This document shows, piece by piece, positions 1 to 5,834 of a DNA stretch of 7,540 nucleotides (the first letter of the stretch is position 1; each line of letters opens with the position of its first letter). The DNA comes from JAGLTZ01 sp023135015 (GTDB taxonomy: Bacteria > Blakebacterota > Blakebacteria > Blakebacterales > Blakebacteraceae): assembly GCA_030631625.1 (NCBI GenBank), contig DAOVKT010000128.1:1-7540 (forward strand), given 5' to 3'. The position numbers and the translations under genes were made by a program. The notes under the pieces were generated by a model. It was not told the origin of the DNA, ran no database searches, and saw only the letters and a program-made list of their open reading frames with translations.

Positions 1-1056
1 CTGAAGGCCGAAGAGAGAGCGAACGGCCTCGAATACCAGCTCTTCACGGACCTTCGCCAGGAAGCAGCGGAGCATCTGCAGGTACTGCAGAGCAATGCTT
101 CGGCGCTGGCCACGGTGGATATGCTCACCTCACTTGCAGAGGCGGCCATGCGTCATAACTTCGTTCGCCCCGAACTGACGGATGATGGCACCCTGGAGAT
201 CGAAGATGGACGACACCCGGTAGTGGAGGCACTTCTCCCCCGGGCCACCTTTATCCCAAACGATACCCTTCTGTCGGAAGAGAGACAGATAGCAATTGTC
301 ACCGGACCCAATATGTCGGGCAAGAGCACATACCTGCGACAGGTCGGATTGATATGTCTGCTGGCCCAGGCAGGTTCTTTCGTGCCGGCAGCCAGGGCCC
401 GACTGCCTGTACTGGACCGGATATTCACCCGGGTTGGCGCAATGGACAATCTGGCAGGCGGGGAGTCCACCTTCCTGGTAGAGATGCACGAAACCGCGAA
501 TATCCTGCACAATGCCACAACGGATTCCCTGGTACTGCTGGATGAAGTCGGGCGCGGAACGAGCACCTACGATGGTCTCTCCATTGCCTGGGCGGTGGGC
601 GAATACCTGCATGAAGAGGTGGGTGCAGAGACGATCTTCGCCACTCACTACCACGAACTCACCGTTCTAGCCGAGCGGTTTGCCCGTGTGTTCAACCTGA
701 ATGTGGCTGTAAAAGAGTGGGGGGATAAGGTCATCTTCCTGCACAAGATTGTTCCAGGCGGGTGCGACCATTCATACGGCATCCATGTCGCGGAGCTGGC
801 CGGTGTGCCCGGTCCGGTGATCACACGTGCCCGTGATATCCTGCGCAACCTGGAGGAGGAGAGGCCGTTGCCGGAGGGGGAAACAGCGGGCCCGGTATCT
901 GCGAATAAGCAGACTGAACTTTTTTCAGGACGATCCGATCCCCTCATCAAAGAACTGAGGAAGGTCGATCCGGACAATCTGACACCTGTAGAGGCCCTGA
1001 ATCTCCTGGTCAAGCTTACCAGGAGCCTGCCGGAGAAACACTCCGGCTGCGGCTAA
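1..1056 (+). CDS. mutS: DNA mismatch repair ATPase MutS, 3' part (5' end outside window)
   Basis: MutS recognises mismatched or looped DNA and, on ATP binding, forms a sliding clamp that recruits MutL. The frame is open from base 1, so only about the last 351 residues are seen: the end of the lever/clamp region and the whole ABC-type ATPase. Visible motifs are Walker A GPNMSGKST (nt 304-330), the signature region GGESTFLVEM (457-486), Walker B LVLLDE followed by VGRGTST (529-567), and the switch histidine region FATHYHEL (637-660). A QTELF pentapeptide (910-924) resembles a beta-clamp-binding motif of the QLxLF kind, and it precedes the usual MutS ending DPLIKELRKVDPDNLTP. The last 11 residues (RSLPEKHSGCG) are encoded by a palindromic repeat and look like an acquired tail. 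The stop is TAA. No mutL follows, although the two are neighbours in many bacteria. The identification is certain; the native C-terminus is less so. Confidence 0.97.
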   Translation: MKAEERANGLEYQLFTDLRQEAAEHLQVLQSNASALATVDMLTSLAEAAMRHNFVRPELTDDGTLEIEDGRHPVVEALLPRATFIPNDTLLSEERQIAIVTGPNMSGKSTYLRQVGLICLLAQAGSFVPAARARLPVLDRIFTRVGAMDNLAGGESTFLVEMHETANILHNATTDSLVLLDEVGRGTSTYDGLSIAWAVGEYLHEEVGAETIFATHYHELTVLAERFARVFNLNVAVKEWGDKVIFLHKIVPGGCDHSYGIHVAELAGVPGPVITRARDILRNLEEERPLPEGETAGPVSANKQTELFSGRSDPLIKELRKVDPDNLTPVEALNLLVKLTRSLPEKHSGCG

Positions 1057-1114
1057 CGCTGGCATCCGGCGCCAGCTCGACCCTCGCTATCGTCGGTTTC
1101 TCCGGCAGGCTCCT
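1021..1114. repeat. 94-bp palindromic element with 19-bp perfect terminal inverted repeats
   Basis: AGGAGCCTGCCGGAGAAAC (1021-1039) is the exact reverse complement of 1096-1114. Inside lie a 7-bp hairpin, GCCGGAG/CTCCGGC with an AAACA loop (1029-1047, competing with the left outer arm), and a 6-bp hairpin, GCTGGC/GCCAGC (1058-1076). The element has no room for a transposase. It overlaps the mutS 3' end and supplies its last codons and stop. The outer sequence recurs at 1660-1686, so this is probably one member of a dispersed REP- or MITE-like family. As RNA, the long stem could also end or stabilise the mutS transcript, but no T-run follows it. The inverted repeat is seen directly; membership of a mobile family is inference. 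Confidence 0.8.
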
Positions 1115-1131
1115 AGGATGATTGGAACAGA

Positions 1132-1647
1132 ATGATGTTTAAGGATTTCTCGCGGGAAGATCTGGAAGGCATGCTGTGCGACGCCGCGCTCAACTGGCTG
1201 ACACACGACGGCCTATGGTTCCTCGCCGTTGAGGAGAAGCTGGGCCTGGAGGATGCTATCGAGCTGGATAGGAAGGCGTGGGAGAGCTTCACCGTTATCG
1301 AGGCGAAGAGGATAATGAAGCGCCACGGTATCGGGGCGGGGGGCGGCATCCCTGCTCTTGCTGTGGCCCTCGGGCGCAGGCTTTACGCCTTCATCAACAA
1401 ACAGGAGATAGTCGAACAGACCGATTCCCGCCTTGTATTCAGGATGAATGACTGCCGGGTTCAATCTACCCGGAAGAAGAAAGGGCTGCCCGATTTTCCA
1501 TGCAAGCCTGTCGGGCTGATCGAATATGAAGGCTTTGCCAGGACCATAGATGAATGCATAGAGACGAGATGTATAGCCTGTCCGCCCGATGATCATCCGG
1601 ATGATTGGTACTGTGCCTGGGAATTCACCCTGAACAGGAATGAGTGA
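1132..1647 (+). CDS. Conserved cytosolic protein, DUF6125-like (function unknown)
   Basis: This 171-residue soluble protein has no signal peptide or membrane segment. From memory it resembles the DUF6125 family, distantly related to the ATC hydrolase-like group; I could not test this. The N-terminal half carries a conserved-looking NWLTHDGLWFLAVEE stretch (residues 21-35) and AWESFTVIEAKRIMKR (49-64), probably helical. The C-terminal half is rich in cysteine: C108, C124, C142, C147, C150 and C161, including CIACPPDDHPDDWYC (147-161), which suggests a metal site or thiol chemistry. The start is the first of two adjacent ATGs. The SD is weak (AGGA at 1115-1118, 13 nt upstream), so ATG 1135 is equally possible. 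It follows the mutS-end repeat by 17 nt and converges on the transporter gene. No substrate or pathway can be assigned from the context. Confidence 0.8.
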   Translation: MMFKDFSREDLEGMLCDAALNWLTHDGLWFLAVEEKLGLEDAIELDRKAWESFTVIEAKRIMKRHGIGAGGGIPALAVALGRRLYAFINKQEIVEQTDSRLVFRMNDCRVQSTRKKKGLPDFPCKPVGLIEYEGFARTIDECIETRCIACPPDDHPDDWYCAWEFTLNRNE

Positions 1648-1658
1648 ACGGAACGGCT

Positions 1659-3869
1659 CTAGGAGCCTGTCTCCGACAGGCTCCTATGTTCGTATTGAAG
1701 CAGGATCTCCTCGAAGGCCATATCCTCTGACGCCAGCACGAAGATGGTTGTTGGAAGACCTTCAATACGTCTCTGGAGTTCCTCGCAATAAGAGACGAAG
1801 TCATCTTCCGGTTTCGCCAGGCCGAGGAAAATCAGGTCTGCCCGCCTCGAGGATTCACGCAGGATCTCATCGAAAGGGCGACCATCAGCAACTATGACCC
1901 TGGTAGTGGCACCCGTCCGGAGGTCTTCAACCAGTTTGGCGAGATTATGACTGGACCCTTCAACGGCTGCATCGGTAGGCACCACCATCTTGACGCAGAC
2001 TTCGGCATTCCTCCACTGCCGGCTTGTCCTGAGGAGGTAGGCGAGAATCATCATCAGCCCGCCGTTCTTGCGAAGTCCACCCCACCAGACATCAATACGA
2101 TGGCGCGTACCGAAACCAGTTTCAGCGTTGTAGTGCATGATCGCAACATTACGCCTGGCTTGGTGTAGACCGGAGATCATCTCGAAGTACTCCCCGCGGT
2201 TCTCGTACTCATCACTGTATCCCATCAGGACGGTATTCGGTACCAGCGCGCCCAGCCCGTAGGTTTCAATCAACCTTACAGCCCCCAGGTATGGATTGGG
2301 TGCAGAGGTGACCCGCACCAGGCTCTGAATGCCCTGCTTTATAAGGTATTCGGAGATAGTTGATTCCATCGCGCTGAGCCGCTCGGCACTGCCTGTTTCC
2401 TCGGGAAGAACGGCTGAAACCGTCATGAGCGCACGGTTGTGCGTCAGAGAAGCAGCCATGTCCACCAGGTGCCACCGTCTGGTCGGTGATCCCAGCAGGA
2501 CGAGCAGGTGGGGCCTCCAGTTCTTTGGATCTGTGGTCTTCTTGAGCCTGAGTAGACCTGCCCCGGCCAGCGCCATCCAGATGCCCCCTCCCACACTGCC
2601 CCATGTGCTTTTCAGCTCCCTCTGTTTCAGCCAGAGAAAGATTGTGAACACACAGACTGCGGCGATGATCGCCGCCACTGCGTTGATAAGGAGCATGATG
2701 GCCGCGCAGCCGATGGCCCCGAGAAGCGACCAGAACCAGTGGACCTTGAACCTGGGCCTGAAAGAGGGGTTGCCGAGGAAACGCTCCAGCCCCGCCGTTA
2801 TGTTCAGCACGCCATAGGTGGTCAGGAAAAACATTGTGAGGACCGGGGCGATCATATTCAGATTGCCGAAGTAGACCGCCACTAGAGCGACTGCAAGAGT
2901 TATCGCCGTGCCGATCCGCGGCTCATCTCCCGCGCCACTGCCTCTCCCCAGCCACGACAGCCACCTCGGCAGAATGCCATCCCGCGCTAATGCCTGCAGC
3001 ACGCGCGGTGCCCCCAGGATGCTGCCCACTGCGCTGGAGAGAGTGGCTCCCCACACGCCCAGAAGGATGGCATCCCCCCAGAGAGCTATCCTGCGCATCA
3101 CCAGCGGGTCGTCTATCAACGAGGCGGTGCTGGCACGGAGAGCAAGGAGGAAAGGCAGGAGCATATATATCAGGTAACCTGTTCCTACAGCCGCCAGAGT
3201 GCCGCGGGGTAACGACCGCCCCGCATCCTCCAGATCACCCGACATGTTGACGCCTGCCATTATACCTGTGACAGCAGGAAAGAAGACCGCAAACACCATC
3301 CAGAAATGCTCCCCTCCCTCTGCGCCCCACAGAACAACCTCGGTCTGCTCGATGGGGCGCCCTGAGATGAAAGAGAGCAGGGAGAGTCCAATGAGGGCCA
3401 TTATCACGTACTGAACCTTGATAGCCGCCCGTATCGATTTCAGGGCGACCAGAGCGACAAAGACCGTTGTTACGATCGCCACCGATTTCTCGTCAAGTAC
3501 CGGGAAGACGTTGGCGACACTCTCTGCAAAGCCGACCGTGTACAGCGCAATCGACAGGGCCTGGGCAAAGTAGAGAGGCACACCTATGGCCCCACCGGTT
3601 TCGATGCCTAGGGAGCGGCTGATCATATAGTAGGCTCCACCGGTCCTGACGCGCTGGTCTGTCGCGATGGCTGAAATTGAAAGGGCGGTGAGGAACGTGA
3701 TGGCGCTGGAGAGGGTAACGATCAGAAGGGTGGCCAGAAGGCCTACATTACCCACCACCCATCCCAGGCGCAGGTACATGATGACGCCGAGGATCGTGAG
3801 CAGTGATGGGGTGAAGACCCCACCAAAGGTTCCCAGGCCCTGCCTCTTATCTGATCTGTCAGTACTCAC
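1659..3869 (-). CDS. Cation-chloride cotransporter family protein (SLC12/CCC-like), complete
   Basis: This 736-residue integral membrane protein probably moves chloride with K+ and/or Na+ across the cytoplasmic membrane. Residues about 15-435 form the hydrophobic APC-fold transporter and about 455-730 a soluble cytoplasmic domain. Family hallmarks are GGVFTPSLLTILGVIMYLRL (TM1, 16-35), TGGAYYMISRSLG (76-88), FFPAVTGIMAGVNMSGDL (196-213), GAPRVLQALARDGILP (286-301) and NWRPHLLVLLG (460-470), where the C-terminal domain begins; that domain is known to resemble UspA folds in an archaeal homologue. Tyr110 (ALYTVGFAES) aligns by eye with the TM3 tyrosine that holds K+ in animal NKCC/KCC, and Ser278-Ser279 (TLSSA) with the NKCC/NCC Na+ site. 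The start is GTG, right after an in-frame TAA; a GAGGA (3885-3889) lies about 15 nt upstream. The last residues, RSLSETGS and the TAG, come from the hairpin repeat at 1660-1686. Amino acid transport is the main alternative. Confidence 0.93.
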   Translation of the reverse strand: MSTDRSDKRQGLGTFGGVFTPSLLTILGVIMYLRLGWVVGNVGLLATLLIVTLSSAITFLTALSISAIATDQRVRTGGAYYMISRSLGIETGGAIGVPLYFAQALSIALYTVGFAESVANVFPVLDEKSVAIVTTVFVALVALKSIRAAIKVQYVIMALIGLSLLSFISGRPIEQTEVVLWGAEGGEHFWMVFAVFFPAVTGIMAGVNMSGDLEDAGRSLPRGTLAAVGTGYLIYMLLPFLLALRASTASLIDDPLVMRRIALWGDAILLGVWGATLSSAVGSILGAPRVLQALARDGILPRWLSWLGRGSGAGDEPRIGTAITLAVALVAVYFGNLNMIAPVLTMFFLTTYGVLNITAGLERFLGNPSFRPRFKVHWFWSLLGAIGCAAIMLLINAVAAIIAAVCVFTIFLWLKQRELKSTWGSVGGGIWMALAGAGLLRLKKTTDPKNWRPHLLVLLGSPTRRWHLVDMAASLTHNRALMTVSAVLPEETGSAERLSAMESTISEYLIKQGIQSLVRVTSAPNPYLGAVRLIETYGLGALVPNTVLMGYSDEYENRGEYFEMISGLHQARRNVAIMHYNAETGFGTRHRIDVWWGGLRKNGGLMMILAYLLRTSRQWRNAEVCVKMVVPTDAAVEGSSHNLAKLVEDLRTGATTRVIVADGRPFDEILRESSRRADLIFLGLAKPEDDFVSYCEELQRRIEGLPTTIFVLASEDMAFEEILLQYEHRSLSETGS
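1660..1686. terminator. Perfect 12-bp hairpin between convergent genes; probable bidirectional terminator and short copy of the mutS-end repeat
   Basis: TAGGAGCCTGTC (1660-1671), loop TCC, then GACAGGCTCCTA (1675-1686) form a perfect, GC-rich stem. It lies 13 bp after the stop of the DUF6125-like gene and contains the stop and last codons of the transporter on the other strand, a position fit for a two-way terminator. The T content after it is modest on the + side (TGTTCGTATT) and low on the - side, so it does not look like a classic intrinsic terminator. TCTCCGACAGGCTCCTA (1670-1686) differs by one base from 1099-1115 in the mutS-end repeat, so it is also a repeat family member. Confidence 0.55.
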
Positions 3870-3904
3870 CTTTTAACCAATTGTTCCTCGTCAGTCATCC
3901 GGGC

Positions 3905-3933
3905 ATCGTACCAGTTCTGTCCGACCCAGACAA
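3905..3933 (-). promoter_or_regulatory. Candidate sigma-70-type promoter for the transporter gene
   Basis: On the - strand, TTGTCT (3933-3928) is followed by exactly 17 nt and then TACGAT (3910-3905), preceded by TGG as in an extended -10. Each hexamer matches 4 of 6 consensus bases. Transcription would begin near 3898, giving a leader of about 28 nt that contains the GAGGA element before the GTG start. It lies within the 132-bp divergent region between the transporter and the exonuclease gene. This is pattern matching only. Confidence 0.4.
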
Positions 3934-3965
3934 AACCCGCTCAAGCAGCAGCACCCCCACAGCAG

Positions 3966-3993
3966 TCGGCAGGGTCGCAGGTATGTCTATTAT
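3966..3993 (+). promoter_or_regulatory. Weak candidate promoter just upstream of the RNase R gene
   Basis: TCGGCA (3966-3971), a 16-nt spacer and TATTAT (3988-3993) match the -35 and -10 consensus at 4/6 and 5/6. If real, transcription would start around 3999-4002, right at the ATG of the exonuclease gene, giving a leaderless mRNA. That would fit the lack of any usable SD before 4002. The overlap with a short SD-led ORF (3983-4009) makes the reading uncertain. Confidence 0.25.
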
Positions 3994-4001
3994 TTCAGTC
4001 T

Positions 4002-5780
4002 ATGCTTAAAAACAAAATAGTACGATATCTGACCGAGAAGGCCGCACATCCCATGCGCTTCAGAGATCTCGCCAGGGCCTTCCATATTAATAGAAAACAA
4101 TATGGTGTACTGCGTGCGGTTTTAGGGGAGCTGGTTGATGAGCGTCGCATCAGGCACTTGAAGGGGAGGGGGTATGTGGCCCGGAGCCGGTCCGCACGCA
4201 GGAGTGCCAGAGTGTATCCGGAAGCTGCGGTTACGGAGGATCCACAGGTTGAGATGGAGGAGCTGGTCCGCGAGGCCGGACTCGTCGAGGAATTCCCGGT
4301 CGAGATAGAGGCGGAGGCCGAAGAGGCCGCATTGCGATCCATTCGGCCCCAGATCGAGCATCGTCTCGACCTGCGGGACAGAGTTGTCTTCACAATAGAC
4401 CCGTCTGATGCAAAGGATTTCGACGACGCGGTATCTATCGAGATACTCGACGACGGGGGCTGGACGGTAGGAGTGCACATTGCGGATGTCTCCCATTTCG
4501 TCCCCGAGGAAACCCGGCTGGATGCGGAAGCGTGGGAACGAGGCACGAGCGTGTACCTGGTCGACAGGGTCATCCCGATGCTGCCCCATGCCCTCTCCAG
4601 CGATGCGTGCAGTCTGCAGCCGGACAGGAACCGCCTGGCATTTTCATGTTTCATCCGGCTTGACCGGCAGGGGCATCCCCGGGAGACGGAGCTTGCAGAC
4701 ACTGTCATTCGATCCAGGGCGCGTCTAGACTACGAGCAGGCACAGAAGATAATTGAAACAGGAACCGACCCTGAAGGGATAGCTTCCGGGGAGGTGGTAG
4801 AGACCCTGTGTGAAATGGCGCGGGTCGCCCGTCTGCTCGCACGTAACCGGTCAAATCGGGGCAGCATAGATTTTGACCTTCCGGAACCGATAGTCGTGCT
4901 GGATGAAAAGGGCTTTCCCGTAGCTGTGAGGGAGAGGTTGCGGCTGGCAAGCCATAGCCTGATAGAGGAGTTCATGATTCTGGCAAACGAGGCGGTGGCC
5001 GAATACGCCGACAATCTGGATCTTCCCCTTATTTACAGAATCCACGAGGAGCCCGATCCGGAGAGGATGAGAGAATTCCGCGAATTCGTGCGCTCTCTCG
5101 GGCATTCGCTGCCGAAATCGGCAGTCATATCTTCCGGGATGCTCAACAAGCTTCTTCAGCGTATAGAAGGAGAGGATGTCGAATCTCTTATAGGCAAAGT
5201 GATGTTGCGTCACATGAAGCAGGCGCTCTACAGCGTGGACAACATGGGGCATTACGGACTAGCCAGCCGTGCCTACTGTCATTTCACTTCGCCGATCCGG
5301 CGCTATCCGGACCTGGTGGTCCACCGGCAGCTCCGGCGATACCGGCACGAAGTGCCCACCGGCCCGGCCCTCGATCATCTGGAAGGATGGCTGAGGGCTA
5401 CCGCCGAGCAGTCGAGCGAGAGAGAGCGTGCCGCAATGGAGGTGGAACGCGAATCAATCAAATTGAAGCAGATCGCGTATATGGAGAAACACATCGGAGA
5501 GGTCTTTCCCGGTTTCATTTCGGGAGTAACCGGTTTCGGCCTCTTCGTTGAACTCAAGGACCTGCTCGTCGACGGCTTGATACACGTTTCCGACCTTGGT
5601 AATGATTACTATCAATATGAGGAAAAGCGGTATCGTCTCATCGGCAAGCGCACCAAGCAGCAGTTCCGCCTCGGTGACCGTATAATGGTTCAGGTGGTGA
5701 GGGCGGATCGTTCAATGCGGCAGCTGGATTTCATTCCGGCCCCGGACGACGATACATCTGCCTCTGGCAAGTCAAAGTAA
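4002..5780 (+). CDS. rnr: RNase R/II-family 3'-5' exoribonuclease lacking the cold-shock domains
   Basis: RNase R degrades RNA processively from the 3' end, including structured RNA, in mRNA and rRNA turnover. Domains: a winged helix at about residues 1-60, a linker at 61-120, the RNB catalytic domain at about 121-455, and S1 at about 497-578 (FPGFISGVTGFGLFVE...GLIHVSDL). The catalytic motif TIDPSDAKDFDDA carries the four metal-binding aspartates D133, D139, D141 and D142. HFTSPIRRYPDL (427-438) is the second RNB hallmark. At 592 residues it is shorter than typical RNase R (about 700-800), because almost nothing remains between the winged helix and the RNB lead-in, where two OB-fold cold-shock domains normally lie. 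The basic C-terminal tail is also very short. ATG 4002 is the first in-frame start and begins directly in the winged helix, but it has no good SD. purF follows after 54 nt. The family is certain; the symbol is by family. Confidence 0.92.
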   Translation: MLKNKIVRYLTEKAAHPMRFRDLARAFHINRKQYGVLRAVLGELVDERRIRHLKGRGYVARSRSARRSARVYPEAAVTEDPQVEMEELVREAGLVEEFPVEIEAEAEEAALRSIRPQIEHRLDLRDRVVFTIDPSDAKDFDDAVSIEILDDGGWTVGVHIADVSHFVPEETRLDAEAWERGTSVYLVDRVIPMLPHALSSDACSLQPDRNRLAFSCFIRLDRQGHPRETELADTVIRSRARLDYEQAQKIIETGTDPEGIASGEVVETLCEMARVARLLARNRSNRGSIDFDLPEPIVVLDEKGFPVAVRERLRLASHSLIEEFMILANEAVAEYADNLDLPLIYRIHEEPDPERMREFREFVRSLGHSLPKSAVISSGMLNKLLQRIEGEDVESLIGKVMLRHMKQALYSVDNMGHYGLASRAYCHFTSPIRRYPDLVVHRQLRRYRHEVPTGPALDHLEGWLRATAEQSSERERAAMEVERESIKLKQIAYMEKHIGEVFPGFISGVTGFGLFVELKDLLVDGLIHVSDLGNDYYQYEEKRYRLIGKRTKQQFRLGDRIMVQVVRADRSMRQLDFIPAPDDDTSASGKSK

Positions 5781-5788
5781 GAATAACC

Positions 5789-5807
5789 CATCCAGAATTT
5801 CCGGATG
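5789..5807. promoter_or_regulatory. 19-bp imperfect dyad between rnr and purF, operator-like
   Basis: CATCCAGAA and TTCCGGATG are reverse complements around a central T with one mismatch per arm pair. The centre is too tight for a good RNA hairpin, so a dimeric repressor site is more likely than a terminator. It lies in the 54-nt gap, 8 nt after the rnr stop and 27 nt before the purF ATG. I see no match to a purine regulator site that I know. Chance is possible. Confidence 0.2.
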
Positions 5808-5818
5808 TGTGCTAAATA

Positions 5819-5828
5819 GAGGAGAAGG
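5819..5828 (+). promoter_or_regulatory. Ribosome binding site that decides the purF start
   Basis: GAGGAGAAGG is a strong SD. Measured from GAGGAG it is 4 nt from the GTG at 5829, which is too close, and 10 nt from the ATG at 5835. From AAGG the distance to the ATG is 6 nt. This favours ATG 5835. The choice only changes the propeptide by two residues. Confidence 0.6.
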
Positions 5829-5834
5829 GTGGAA

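Noticed and set aside
130..654. 174-residue and 137-residue open frames on the - strand opposite mutS
   Set aside because: They lie wholly over the conserved MutS ATPase, have no recognisable domain and are explained by GC-rich antisense openness.
1021..1686. A composite transposon bounded by the two related repeats, carrying the DUF6125-like gene
   Set aside because: The copies differ in form (94-bp element versus 27-bp hairpin), no transposase is present and no target-site duplication is evident. Two independent repeat insertions at gene ends explain it better.
1640..1897. 85-residue + strand frame beginning at the end of the DUF6125-like gene
   Set aside because: It runs through the hairpin and antisense to the transporter C-terminus; its sequence is low-complexity Arg/Ser/Pro with no homology signal.
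2329..2817. 162-residue + strand frame inside the transporter
   Set aside because: It is opposite transmembrane and C-terminal coding sequence of a clear CCC protein, with no SD or family resemblance.
3995..4708. 237-residue - strand open frame, rich in serine and arginine
   Set aside because: It is antisense to the RNase R catalytic domain, its composition is typical of a shadow frame, and it has no domain match that I recognise.
5781..5834. Riboswitch before purF
   Set aside because: Only 54 nt separate rnr and purF, too short for a purine or ZTP-type aptamer, and no conserved core sequence is seen.
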